From Myotis daubentonii (Eukaryota; Chordata; Mammalia; Chiroptera; Vespertilionidae), in contig NC_081840.1 of the NCBI RefSeq assembly GCF_963259705.1, positions 3,365,562 through 3,429,561 on the forward strand: a DNA stretch of 64,000 nucleotides. Direction: 5' to 3'. The notes under the pieces are model-generated. The model did not search any database. It was not told the DNA's origin and saw only the letters and a program-made list of their open reading frames with translations. Of this stretch, positions 42,098 through 53,175 are shown piece after piece. Within the stretch, counting starts at the first letter, position 1. The number at the start of each line of letters is the position of its first letter. Both the position numbers and the translations under genes were made by a program.

Positions 42098-43388
42098 TCC
42101 ATACCCCAGTTTTAGAAACATTTTCTCACCCTAATAATCCCGCCAGGGCCATTTTCGGTCAGAGCCCGCTCCCACCCGCAGCCCATGACAAGCACTGACT
42201 TGCTTTCTGTTTCCATCCGTGCTGCCTGTTCACTGTCAAAGGAATCATCCGATATGTGGTCGTTTGGTTCTGGCTTCTTTCACGTTGCACGGTGCTTCTG
42301 CGGTTCGTCCCGGGCGGCATGTCTGAGGGGCTCCTCTATCTTTATCGCTGCGTGTAATTCCACTGTGAGGATGGACCACGTTTTGTTTATCCACTGGCCA
42401 GGGGATGGACACCTGGGTTGCTTCTGGGTTTGGGGCCATGATGAGTAACGCCGCTATGAGCATCCACGTACAAGTCTTTGTATGGACACCGGCTTTCATC
42501 CTTCTTGAATGAAGACCTAGGGATGGAATTGCTGGGTTGTAGGGTAAGTTTATGTTTAGCTTTGAGCTTTTTTTGTGTGTGTGTGCCCCACTGGTTTAAA
42601 AAATGGCGGCATATCCTCCCCAGCAGTGTGCGAGGGTTCTAGTCTGCCCAGGTCCCTGCCAAGCTAGCCATTGTCTTTCTGATTATAGACTTTCTAGGGG
42701 GTGGATAATGCTATCTCATTGTGGCTCTGATTTGCATTTCCCTAATGACTAATGATGTTGACATTTTTCATGTGCTTATTAGCCATTTGTATATCTTCTT
42801 TGGTGATGTCTGTTCAGTTTTGTCTATTTTTAAATTGGTTTTTTTGTCTTCTAATTATTGAGTGGTAAGAGTTCTTTATGTATTCTAGATACAAATCCTT
42901 TATCAAAGATATGATGTGAAAATATTTTCGCCCAGTATATGTGCTCTCTTTTCATTTTTAAAACGATGTCTTTAGCAACACAAATGCTTTTCATTTCTGA
43001 TGAAACTCAGTGTACGAGTTTGCCATTGTATGGATTGTGCTTTTGGTGCTGAATCGAGCACTCGGCCTAATGCAAGGCTCAAAGGCTTTCGGTAAGTTAT
43101 CTTGTAGAAACGTTACAGTTTCAGTTCATATGCTTAAGTTCACGATCCATTTTAAACTACCTTTTGTGTATGGTGTGAGGTAAGGTCTGAATTCTTCCTT
43201 TGGCCTATGGATACCCAACTGCACCAGTTCCATCTGTTGAAAAGACCTTTCTTTGCCCACTGATTGGCCTTGGTCCCTTTGTCAAACACCCATTGATCAT
43301 AAACGTAATAGTGTAATAATCTGGACTCTCAGTTCTGTTCCATTGATCCTACCCTTATGTCAGTACCACATGATCTTTTGTTGTTAAC

Positions 43389-43629
43389 ACTCACCCGAGG
43401 GTATTTTCTCATTGATTTTTAGGGAGAGTGGAAGAGAGAGGGAAAGACTGAGAGAAACATTGATGTGAGAGAAACACATCTATTGGTTGCCTCCTGCACG
43501 AGCCCTGACCAGGGCCCAAGCTGGGGAGGAGCCTGCAACCCCGGTACATGCCCTTGACCGGAATTGAACCCGGGACCCTTTGGTCCGCAGGCCGACGTTC
43601 TATCCTCTGAGCCAAACCGGCCAGGGCTG
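43389..43629 (-). mobile_element. Older bat tRNA SINE in L1
   Basis: Landmarks are CACTCACCCGAGGGTATTTTC, ATTGATGTGAGAGAAACAC, GGTTGCCTCCTGCACGAGCC and the head ending GAGCCAAACCGGCCAGGGC. A duplication GTACCACAT lies before it (about 43364-43372) and after it (about 43630-43638), both within L1 sequence. Confidence 0.94.
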
Positions 43630-43678
43630 TACCACATTATACTTATAGAATGACTTTATACAGTAGCATGTTTTGAAA

Positions 43679-43885
43679 TCAGGTACTGTAAGTGTTTTGT
43701 TCTTCTTTTGAAAAATTGTTGTGACTGTTCTGGGCCCTTTGCCTTTCCATATGAATTTTAGGATCAGCAAATCCATTTCTACAGAAAAAGCCTATTGGGA
43801 TTTCGATAGAGATTATGCTGAATGCATAGATCAATTTGGGTCGAGTTGTCATCTGAACAATATTGAGTCTTCTATCCATGTGCAT
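43679..43885 (-). pseudogene. L1 ORF2 fragment (downstream of RT)
   Basis: One of the surviving open stretches of the decayed L1 ORF2: residues such as ADPKIHMERQRAQNSHNNF follow the pattern of the part of ORF2p after the reverse transcriptase. It is separated from neighbouring pieces by stops and frameshifts and from the downstream part by the SINE at 43389. No function is possible. Confidence 0.75.
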
Positions 43886-44169
43886 GGAATCTCTATTTAT
43901 TTAAATTTTCTTCAAATTGTCTCTGCAGTGTTCTACAGTTTCAGTGTGCAACACAAACCTTACATTTTTTTTTTTTTTGGTTAAATTTAGTCCCAAGTAT
44001 TTTATTCTTTTATTGTAAGTGGAATTTTTAAAAATTCCATTTTCAAATTGTTTGTTGTTAGAATATAGAAATACAATTAGGTTTTTTATATTAATTGTAT
44101 ATCTTGCTGAACTTGTGTATTCATTCTAGCAATGTTGAGTGTGTGTGTGTATTTCTTAGGCTTTTCTAC

Positions 44170-44446
44170 TTATAGAATCATGTCATCTGTGAACAAAGAC
44201 TGCTTTATGTCTCTTCCACTGTGGACGCCTTTTAGTTCTTTTCCTTGCCTAACCACTCTGCCTCGAGCTGCCAGCATGATTTTGAATGGGATGGGGAGAA
44301 TGGGTGTTCTTCCTTGCTCTGATTTTAGGAGGAAAATGTGAAGTCTCCCCACTATGCATGATATTAGCAATAGGCTTTGTGTAGCTGGTGTTTATCAGAT
44401 TTTGGAATTTCCCTTCTATTCCTACTGTGTAGAGAGTTTTTATCAT
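44170..44446 (-). pseudogene. L1 ORF2 fragment around the RT active site
   Basis: Two overlapping open stretches in different frames (44249-44446 and 44170-44370) show that a frameshift splits the gene here. The second ends in FTDDMIL. FADD is the reverse-transcriptase active-site motif of L1; here Ala is Thr while both Asp are kept (44182-44193). Confidence 0.78.
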
Positions 44447-44810
44447 TCCTGTTAGATTCTGTAAAATATTTTTTCTGTATTTTAGATTATCACATGGTTT
44501 TTTTTGCCCTTTATTCTATGAATATAGTATATTACATTAATTGATTTTCAACCTTGCATTTCTGAGGAAAATCCAACTAGTGAATAATCTTTTTTTATAC
44601 ATTGCTGGATTTGCTTTGTTAATATTTTGTTGTTAACATTTTTTACATATATTCATGAGGTGTGTTGGTCTATAGTTTTTTCTTCTCTTGTGATGTCTTT
44701 TCTGGGCTTTCTGCCTAAAAGAATGAGTTTTCAGACAGAGCTTGATATTCATTTATTTTAAAAATATTTCATAGAACTCACCATTGAAGCCTGGGAAGAT
44801 TTTTAAATTA

Positions 44811-45113
44811 CTAGTTCTTTTTCCTACTAATTATAAATCTATTCAGAAGTTCTATGTTTTCTTCAATCAGTTTTGGTGACTTGTGCCTTTCTAGAAATGT
44901 GTCCATTTCACCAGAGTTGTGCCCTTTATTGGCATAAAGTTGTTCATAAGGTCTTCTAATTTTTTTAAATTTCTGGTTAATGATGTTCCCTTTCGCATTC
45001 TTGATCTTGGTAATTTGTGTCTTCTCTCTTTTTTTCTTGATCAGCGCAGTTGAAGGTCTGTCAACTTCGCTGATCTTTGGAAAGAATGAATTTTTTGTTT
45101 CTTCAGTGTTCAC
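44811..45113 (-). pseudogene. L1 ORF2 fragment, N-terminal side of RT
   Basis: A 100-codon stretch containing KTQITKIKNAKG, YEQLYANKGHNSGEMDTFLE and ENIELLNRFI. This is the segment between the endonuclease and reverse transcriptase in L1 ORF2p. It is the longest intact piece of this L1's ORF2. Confidence 0.85.
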
Positions 45114-45541
45114 TGTGTTTTATATTTCACTGAATTCTGCTCTCATCTTTATTATTTACTTCCCTCTGTTTCCTTGGGGTTTAGTTTGCTCTTTGTTTTT
45201 TAGCTTCTTAAGGTAGAAGCTTTAGTTATTATTTTGAAACCTTTATTCTTTTAAAACATAAATGTGTAAAGCTATACATTGCCCTCTAAGCATTGCTTTA
45301 GCTGCATCCTATACATTTTGCTATGTTTTACTTTCATCTAATTATATTTTTGAATTTCCCTTGTGGGTTTTTTTTTTTTTTGACCCATGGGTTATTTAAG
45401 ACTGTGCTATTTAATTTCCAAATATTTGGGATTTTCCAAATTTCTTTCTGTTTTGACTTCAATTTAATTCCATTGTGGTCAGAGAACATACTTTGTTTTC
45501 AATCCTTTTAAATTGATGGAGACTTAGTTTACGGCCTAGAC

Positions 45542-45775
45542 CCGTGGTTGGCAAACCGCAGCTCGCGAGCCACATGAAGCTCTTTGGCCCCTTGAGTGTG
45601 GCTCTTCCACAAAATACATGTGCGGGGACTGCGATTGAAACTTCGTGGCCCATGCGCAGAAGTCAGTATTTTGTGGAAGAGCCGGTATTTTGTGGAAGAG
45701 CCACACTCAAGAAGCCAAAGAGCCACATGTGGCTCGCGAGCGGCGGTTTGCCAAGCTGCAGTTTGCCAACCACTG
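45542..45775. mobile_element. Nonautonomous hAT element, family B, copy 1
   Basis: Fold-back element of 234 bp whose ends read CCGTGGTTGGCAAACCGC and the complement of GCAGTTTGCCAACCACTG. A perfect 8-bp duplication GCCTAGAC lies at 45534-45541 and 45776-45783. It contains a tandem duplication of about 20 bp, TATTTTGTGGAAGAGCC, seen twice at 45667-45703. Its inverted arms are long, so any open frame in it is spurious. Confidence 0.92.
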
Positions 45776-45783
45776 GCCTAGAC

Positions 45784-45930
45784 TATCATCTATCCTCCTC
45801 CACATCCACATCCTGGAAACCATTTTTCTACTTTCCATTTCTACGAGTTTGGCTACTTTGGATAGCTTATAAGTGATATAAGTGAAATCATACTGGGTTT
45901 TCTCTTTATGACTGCCTTATTTCACGCTCT
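45784..45930 (-). mobile_element. L1 3' UTR fragment
   Basis: CTACTTTCCATTTCTACGAG, TTTGGCTACTTTGGATAGC and AAGTGAAATCATACTGG follow the reverse complement of an old L1 3' UTR. This piece is separate from the ORF2-bearing L1 to the left, which lacks its 5' end. Confidence 0.65.
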
Positions 45931-46847
45931 CTTCCTTTCCCTCCCTCACTCTCTCCTCCCCCCTTTTTCCCTCTCCCTCCCCCCCTTCTCTCTCTTTGAA
46001 GCCTGGCTACCTAGAGCTTTTTCTATCTCTGTAGCCTACCAGTGAGCCCATGATTGGTCAGAAGTTGTGCTCAAACACCTTGAGCAGGTAAAGGAATCCA
46101 TTCAAAGTCCAAGCAGCTTTTAAGTCTGTCCCCATTTTTTCTTTCATGTCTTCTCAGCACAACTGTCGAGCCCACGGTCAGCTGGGTCATCCCGATAGTT
46201 GGGTTTTTCCTCCGTGGATGTGTCAGGAAGGCTTCCTCTTAGCGTTTCCTTTCCCTCATCTCCCTGGGAAGTGTCCGGCTGGTCTGCTGGTCATATTTGC
46301 CCCCGTGAGAACTGTAACCCCAGGAGAGCTGAACTGCTTGTCCTCCCTGTTCATTTGCCACTGAAATTGCTATTGTTACTGACAAGGCCACAGGGTGTGG
46401 GGGCCAAATCCAGGCATCCTCCTCTGCCATCAAAGCTGCCTGTTCTCACAACTCGCTCACCCCGTGCCCCCCAGGAGAGGGTCTGGGTGAAGGAGGGAGC
46501 ACCCTCAGGCGAGAACGCCACATCTCCTATTATTCTTGTCCGTAGTTCAGTGGTTCTTCGTACACCCACTTCTCAACTTGGGGTGGAGCTCTGGCTCATG
46601 TATGGCTCTCTGAAGGGGGTTTTTGGTTATTTTGTCCCATTTTATCATTGCCCCTTGCTCTGCTGTGCACGGTGCCTGCCAACATTGGCCTCAGAGGGCT
46701 CGGAGTTAGAGATGCAGCCCTGGGAAACAACGAAGGACATTCACACGATCAAAACTTCCAGTAGGTCCCTAAGTGTGCAAATTGTACCTTTAAGAGTGGA
46801 GAGAGGAGCTGTGAGAATCTCTGGGTTGCTCATCTATCTACACATCC
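45931..46847. other. Unassigned sequence
   Basis: Begins with a C/T-rich stretch (45925-46000). No gene recognised. Confidence 0.4.
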
Positions 46848-47160
46848 ACACATCCATCCACCAATCTGCCCACCACCACCCAGCCATCCATCTCTCTACC
46901 CATCCATCCCTCTACCCATCCATCCATCACTCATCCATCCATCTCTCTATCCATCCATCCCTCTACCCATCCATCCATCACTCATCCATCCATCTCTCTA
47001 CCCATCCATCCCTCTACCCATCCATCCCTCTACCCATCCATCCATCACTCATCCATCCATTTCTCTGCCCTCTGTCCCTCAACCCATCCATCCATCACCC
47101 ATCCATCCATCCCTCTACCCATCCATCTATCCATCACCCATCCATCCATCCACCCATCCT
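46848..47160 (+). repeat. CCAT tetranucleotide array
   Basis: About 310 bp of CCAT repeats punctuated by CTCTACC and CACTCAT words. The composite of ATCTCTCTACCCATCC, CTCTACC and ATCACTC recurs three times at roughly 60 bp spacing. Confidence 0.94.
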
Positions 47161-47669
47161 TTTGTTTATGAAACCATTATCAAGTGTCACTCTGGCTTAG
47201 GCAGGAGCTCAGAGAACAAAGACAACCAGGATGAAGGCCTTGCTCCAAGGACAGCACACAGGAGGATGTCCCAGCGACGCCAGCACCCAACAGAGGTGGC
47301 ATGACTGGGCTAGGAGGGGTGTGTTGGGGTGAAAGTGTAGCAGAGTGGGTGTTCTTCAGGCCTCTCCCCTAGCTTCTCTGGCCCCGGCTTCCTGCTCCTT
47401 ACCCAGACACCACTGCGGCTGCGGCTCTCACCTCTAACCAGGAGCCACTTGGCTTCGAGGGAAAGGTCTCATCTGCCTCACGTCACAGAACTCGAGGCCG
47501 CAGTTCTTTATCGCGGCTGGGAACTGCCTCGCGCTCCCGCACAGCCCAGTGTCTGCGGACAGAGATAAGCCGTGTTTCCACACGTTTGTCTACAAAATTA
47601 ATGATCTCCAGCTACAGTAAAACCGTCAGCTCCCGTCACCGGTGGGGATCACAGGACGTTTTGAGCTTT

Positions 47670-47671
<2 letters not shown>
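47161..47671. other. Unassigned sequence
   Basis: No gene or repeat recognised. Confidence 0.4.

Positions 47672-47723
<52 letters not shown>
47672..47723 (+). repeat. CA dinucleotide microsatellite
   Basis: About 52 bp of pure CA, 26 units. Likely polymorphic. Confidence 0.97.
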
Positions 47724-47726
<3 letters not shown>

Positions 47727-48340
47727 GCCCCCAGTGGCAAACAGTGCCCATGCTTTTATTTCTTCTTTTCCTTTGAGAGCGTTTGCGTTTGTTGGAGACA
47801 CGAAGCTGTAAAAGGTTATTGTTGAGGCGCTAGGAGGAGGCGTTCCGGCCGCAGCCTTTGTTTCCCGGTGGGGAGAGGGGACGCCTGTCCAAGGTGCTCT
47901 GTGCGTCCCCTGCCCCCCGGGGCCTGGGCCCTGCACCCTCAGCCCGTGTCCTGTCCCCCAGCTGCCCGCAGGAGGGCCTCAGCCCAGACCTTTAAAAGCT
48001 GGCGTCCCCGAGCCCTGCCATTTCCCGGAGCCCCATCGGCACTTGCAGACGCCCTGGGTCCCTGCTCAGACTCTGCCTCCAGCTCCCGCCCTGCGCCTCT
48101 CTGACTCCTGGGAACCTTCGAGGTAGGAAGATGTCGGGGCGCAGAGCAGGGGTGCACCTGTGGTTACGACACCGAACGTCCACTCGATCTCACGTGGGCC
48201 CCACTCCAGTCCTGACCGCCCAAGACTCCAGCGTCCGAGGGGTTGATTCTGGCCAGAAGACCCCCCACCCTCACCCCTGGGACCCTGCTGTGTCCCTAAC
48301 GCTGGTGTCTGTTCTGGCCCCTGCTGGTCGGTAACTAGAC
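47724..48340. other. Unassigned GC-rich sequence
   Basis: No gene recognised. Confidence 0.4.
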
Positions 48341-48344
48341 TGAA

Positions 48345-48500
48345 TGTCAGGCCTGGTGAAGGGCCTGGGCTCGGAGCCAGCCTGTCTGGGCTGAAACCCT
48401 GGCTCCTCTCTGTCTGTGACAGCGGGCAGGCTGTTGAACTCTCCGAGCCTCAGTCTTCCCATCTGCAAATGGGGGTACATGCATGCGCCGCGGGGGTGCT
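48345..48500 (+). mobile_element. MIR SINE
   Basis: GGCCTGGGCTCGGAGCCAGC, CTGTCTGGGCTGAAACCCTG, CTCCGAGCCTCAGTCTTCCC and ATCTGCAAATGGGG follow the MIR pattern in plus orientation. Confidence 0.8.
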
Positions 48501-49639
48501 TGGAGAGTCCCACCAATACAAACGCCCCGGTTTCTCTCTCACCACCCTCCCTGCTCCCCCCCGCTTTCTCTCCATGTCCCTCACGGACAGGGAGCGCCCC
48601 TGCGGCCGGCCTCGTCCTTGCGCTGCGCACAGCCACACCCAGGCCTGCTCAGAACCAGAGGTTCTCGCCCTGGAGCCACGCTGCTGCTGCTGCCTCCTCC
48701 CAGGACATGGCCCTGCCTCCTCAGCGCCAGCTCTGGCCTCTGGCCCCACATGGTCCCCGCGGCCAGGGCACCGCCGGCCCCTCGGTGCCTGCCTGTGTGG
48801 GACTGGGAAGAGGTGGCCCCTCTGGGTACGCACAGGACGGGGGACTGGGCCCGAGGCTGTATCAGGCTCCCTTCGCCTTGGCCACCCGCCTCCATGCAGT
48901 GCACGCCCCGTGCAGCTGTCCCTGCCCTCCTGCTGCCAACACGCAGGGGCATTGAAACAGAGCGCCCACGGGGGGGGCGAACACGGGAACAGGTAAAAGC
49001 AATAACTGTGACTTCTCACCCAAGCTTTGCTTTACGACTAAATAGCAGGGCGGATACAGTGTCCTGACCCTGAAAACCTATCACAAACCGTTTGCTGACA
49101 GCCTGCCACGCGCGGGCCCAGGATCCAGGCTGCCCCCCCCCCCCCCCCCCCCCGTCCTGGGCCGGGGTGACCGGGACCTGAGGGAGGTGGCGTCCGGGAG
49201 AGAGGCCGCTGCACAGACCCGGAGCTGCAGCCCCGACCAGGCAGGTGTCTGCACTGGGTCCAGGGCCAGACGGTCCATCCGGGGTGAAAACGAGGAGCGG
49301 GGAGCCCTCCTGCCAGGCCTCGTAGAGGAACTCAGCTCCTACCCGGCCCCTGCAGCCTGCCTGGAAGCCCCCCAAACAGAGCGTGTTCTATCTTTCCGGG
49401 GCTGAGGCCGAACCCTGACCTCTCAGCCCGGCCGCCCTGGATGGGAGCCGCTGGGAGTGGACAGCCCTCCCTGTACCGCCTCGCACGTGTGACCCAGAGC
49501 CTGTGCGGGTGTGCGGGGGGCGGGCGTGGGGCACGCGGCTGAGCGCCTTTTGCCCACGCGGGCTCCTGGGACGGACCTTTTGCTCGGTATTAACGTGGAA
49601 GTTTCCCTGAAAAGACGCCAGCTGTGGTCCTGCCCAGGT
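48501..49639. other. Unassigned GC-rich sequence with a poly(C) tract
   Basis: Dense overlapping open frames on both strands without recognised domains; 21-nt C run at 49133-49153. Confidence 0.45.
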
Positions 49640-50000
49640 TTATTCAGACGGGACCTTCCCTGGGTCAACTTAATGCTTAACTACTACTTATTATCCCATC
49701 AGTCTTCAGGGACAACCCATGATCTAATTGCCCAGCATTTATGTTGCCTGGTAACCACAAATAGAGAATAATAGTCCTTAAAGGGGCAGCGTGGAATTTC
49801 ATGCCCCTGCAGTGAAGTACACTTCATTTCCCAGAGCACCCTGTGTTTTTTAATTCAGTGAATAAAAATGTGTAATGAATAATTAATTATGTGCTTGGAG
49901 GCACAATAGCTGCCTCCTCTTGAATATTCATCAGGGGCATTATTAATTCACTAGCGATCCCAGGGAGGAGCGGGACCGGCTTTTAGCTTAGCTGGAGGAC
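49640..50000. promoter_or_regulatory. AT-rich, conserved-looking island
   Basis: An AT-rich stretch within GC-rich DNA, free of recognised repeats. It includes a 12-bp palindrome ATAATTAATTAT (49879-49890) with overlapping homeodomain-type TAATTA cores, GAATATTCATC, and TATTAATTCACTAG. This looks like a developmental enhancer-type conserved element; conservation itself is not testable here. Confidence 0.4.
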
Positions 50001-50640
50001 TTTAAGATAATCCTGTGCAGCACGCGCAAACTTTAGCGCCGACTTTTCTCCGGGAGACCCTCTCTGGGTAATTTTCCTCCTCTGAGAACATGTCGCCGTG
50101 GCCCGGGGTCCCGTGGAGCCGGCGGGACGCGCAGGCCACCAGTGATCGTGAAAGGGCCCCTCTGGACCTCCCGCCTGGAAAGCGCGTGAATGGCCAGGCC
50201 TGCTCTTCCCCGCTGCCCCGAGCGGCTCATGGGAGCCAGAGGCCTGGCGACAAAGGCGGGGCCGTGCTCGCGTGCGGGAACGAAAGCAGAGAGCGTGTTC
50301 CTCAGACAGCTCTGCCCTTTCCCACTTGGGGACTCCCCTGTTGTGGAGATGGGATGGCAGCCTCTCCCTCTGCAGCCTCTGGGAGGCACATCCAGTCCGC
50401 CCCAGGCGCCGGGCAGCTTGCGTGGCTCCCCTGGGCCAGGTTTGTGTCCGAGTCAGGACTGGAATCCGGCCTCTGAGCCTGCTCGTCCAGTTTCCCTAGA
50501 CACAGCTGTGGCCACACGCCGTGAGAAAGGTCCTGTCCTAAGTTTCCTCCTGAAGTTTCCTGCGAGCGATCTCACCTCATTCCTCACTTAGCCTGTGGTT
50601 ATCTTCCTGCCTACCCCACTCTCCCTCCCCCTTTCTTTTC
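50001..50640. other. Unassigned sequence
   Basis: GC-rich, no gene recognised. Confidence 0.4.
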
Positions 50641-51010
50641 TGTTAATGTGACCACTACATCCCGCAGGCGACGTGGCCCCAGGTAAAAGAGCTCACTGCC
50701 CTGCTTCCCTTGCAGCTAGAGGGGGTCATGTGACTAAGTTCTGGCCAATGAGATGCATGCAGACGTTGCTGAGCAGAGCTTCTGTGGGGCATTCTTAAAT
50801 GGAGGTGGAGAGGGAGTCCTGTTTGCAGTTTAGCCTCGCTTCTCTCCTCCGGCCTGCACTGTAGATGAGACGGTTGGTGCTCTGGCAGCTATCTCAGACC
50901 ATGAGGTGACCCTGAGGATAAAAACAAGGTGCTTGGAAGTTGGGTAAGAAATACAGAAAGAGCCCAGATCCCTGGCGACCATGGAACTAGCATACCAGCC
51001 CAGAATCTTT
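50641..51010 (+). mobile_element. Old interspersed mammalian repeat, family not assigned
   Basis: TAAGTTCTGGCCAATGAGATG, ATCTCAGACCATGAGGTGAC, CCCAGATCCCTGGCGACC and CATACCAGCCCAGAATC follow a common mammalian repeat layout that I recognise but cannot name. The extent is approximate. Confidence 0.5.
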
Positions 51011-51251
51011 CTGTTAACACACACAGAAGCCCCGGCTAGCCTCGTGGAGGAGGAGGTGCCACACAGAGGAGAACTGACCCCGAGCCAGCAGCCAGCACCA
51101 GCTTCCAGATGTGAGGGAGGCTGCAGCCCGGACCAGTTAGCTCAAAGGCCCCCCTGCACCAAACGCAAATTTGGAGGTATGTGTAACTCCATCTATTGGA
51201 AAAAAAATCCGCATTATTAACCAGTACACTGGATACATGTCCAATTGTTTT

Positions 51252-51479
51252 GTTATTTTTCCTAAATATGTTTTTTATTGATTTCAGAGAGGGAGAGAGA
51301 GGGAGAGAGAGAGAGAGAAGCATCAACAATGAGAGAGAATCATTGATGGGCTGCCTCCTGCATGCCCCCCAATGGGGGTCGAACCTGCAACCTGGGCATA
51401 TGCCCTTGACCAGAATTGAACCCGGGACCCTTCAGTCCGCAGGTGGATGCTCTATCCACGGAGCCAAACCAGCTGGGGT
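51252..51479 (-). mobile_element. Ves-type tRNA SINE
   Basis: Reverse-strand copy with head ending GAGCCAAACCAGCTGGGG and the TTCAGTCCGCAGG head type. Target duplication TGTCCAATTGTTTT (51238-51251) against TGTCCAGTTGTCTT (51480-51493). Confidence 0.94.
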
Positions 51480-51493
51480 TGTCCAGTTGTCTT

Positions 51494-52589
51494 TAAAACA
51501 CAGCCCAAACAAGCAGATTTTCAACCGGGTACATCCTGCTTGTCTTACATTCCCTGAGAAACTGCCCAACATCTGGGGGTGAAGATAAGGGGAACCCTTT
51601 GGCTATCCGAGCCCGAGTGGATGCTGCCCTTTGAAGTTCTGTGACTGGGCACATAAGACCCCTCTCCCACCCCCTCTCCCCTTCCTACCCTTCTGGGGAG
51701 GGGCCCCACCTCTCTTCTTCCCTTGCCTCTGAATGGGGTCCTGCTTGAGGGACTTCTCCTGCAGCAAACCTATGAAAGCCACACCCCAATAAAGCTGTGC
51801 ACATGACTGCCACCTCCTGGTCATCTCGCCACCCCTCAGTCCCGGATCCCTGGCACTCACCCCGGGGGGGGGGGGGGTAGAGTCAGACCCCGAGAAAACG
51901 AGAAAAGCAGTGATGGGGGGGTTGTCCACCTGGCACCGTGGGAGAGGGCGCCCAGAGCTAGACGGCAGGGCGAGGCCGAGAGGAAGTCGGCTGGGGCCGG
52001 AGAGGGAACGGCTCCAGGAGCTGCATTGTGGGGAGAAAAGAGATGACAGGCTACAGCTGCGAAGGGTCACGTTCTCCAGGGGGTGTGGCCAGTAGCCCAG
52101 GTCCCTGTGTGGCTGTCGCTGCTCTCAACGGGACACTGTTCTGGGACCTGACCTTTCGGGTCCAGGTCTGTGTCTGAAACACAATGTACATCCTTCAAAT
52201 TCTCTCTCTCTCTCTCTTTTAAAGCATTCTGTGCAAGAAATAAAGTTTCCTAGATTTCTCTCTCTCACCCAATTCTCGACTGCGGTACAGTGCATTTTAA
52301 CAAGGGATGCAGCAGTAGCCGTGCCAGCCTGGCCTAAACGATGCTCATTTCCCCCAAAGGAGTCCCACGTTGATTGAAGTTTGCCGGGAAGCGAGGTGCG
52401 CGGATGTCTTAGATCATGGAAGACCGGCTTGCATCTGGTTCGGAGCTCGGGTGAGCCTCGGAGAAACACTGACGCGTGCCTCCTATTCCTGGGAGCACAG
52501 CATTGTGTCAATAACAACGGCAAGGGAGCAGCGAATTCGACACTCTTGGCTTGTTCTCCAGCCCGACCCCCCCACCCCCCACCCCCGTG
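51494..52589. other. Unassigned sequence with a poly(G) tract
   Basis: 14-nt G run at 51864-51877. No gene recognised. Confidence 0.4.
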
Positions 52590-52710
52590 TTTCAGGCAGG
52601 GAGTGGAAGAATCATGAATAATAAATATGGAGATAAGAGAATGAAACTGGGAAATCAATTTACTGCAAAATATTTGCATATTTTATTAAAAGAAACTGCG
52701 TCTGAGACTC
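52590..52710. promoter_or_regulatory. AT-rich, conserved-looking island
   Basis: Short AT-rich block with ATCATGAATAATAAATATGG, GAAATCAATTTACTGC and AATATTTGCATATTTTATT, the last including a TTTGCATA octamer-like core. No repeat is recognised in it. Confidence 0.33.
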
Positions 52711-52946
52711 AGAACAGGGCCGGAGGGTTTCTCTTTGACTTGATTTGTGTATGTCAAGCCCCTGGGAGGACCTGCCTGGCCCACTGGTGTCAAGGCCTCG
52801 TGGGGCATGAGGGTTCAGAGACCCTGAGATGTTGGCCCTAAGCCTCTTCTTTTACAGAAAAGGAGACTGCGGTCCGGAGGAATTACACGGTGGGGGCAGA
52901 GCCACGCTGACCCAGAGAGAGCAGATCTGCTGGATCCCACAAGGTT
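52711..52946. other. Unassigned sequence
   Basis: Nothing recognised. Confidence 0.4.
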
Positions 52947-53022
52947 ATTGAGTTCAGAGAGGAAGGGAGAGAGAGACAGAAGCATCAATGATGAGAGAAT
53001 CGTGGGTCAGCTGCCTCCTGCA
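52947..53022 (-). mobile_element. Ves-type SINE fragment
   Basis: Only the tail-side part is present: TTATTGAGTTCAGAGAGGAAG through GGGTCAGCTGCCTCCTGCAC. The tRNA head is missing. Confidence 0.85.
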
Positions 53023-53059
53023 CACGGGAGGGAGCCTGGCCGAGACCAGAAGAGATACC

Positions 53060-53175
53060 CCATGGAGCCCGGACTAAATTGCCCGCCTGGAATCAGAAGC
53101 AGAGTAAGTGGTCACTGTGTGAGCCACTCGGTGTTGGGATGAGTTGTTACGCAGCCAGAGCTGACTGGTGCACTT
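53060..53175 (+). mobile_element. Old repeat 3' end, family not assigned
   Basis: GTGAGCCACTCGGTGTTGGG and GTTGTTACGCAGCCAGAGCTGA match the end pattern of old mammalian repeats such as the one near 21480. The fragment is short. Confidence 0.4.

Larger units (their letters stand above)
41676..45533 (-). mobile_element. Old 5'-truncated L1 with two nested SINEs
   Basis: The AT-rich sequence follows the reverse complement of the L1 3' UTR (about 41676-42330) and ORF2 (about 42330-45533). Recognisable landmarks include TGGACACCTGGGTTGCTTC, TTGCATTTCCCTAATGACTAATGATG, TTCCATTGATCCTACCC and the ATTTTAGGATCAGCAAATCC block. Two older-type SINEs interrupt it at 41805-42097 and 43389-43629; removing them restores a continuous L1. 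The 5' end is missing. Divergence and many stops indicate an old mammalian L1 and not a young bat L1. Confidence 0.9.
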
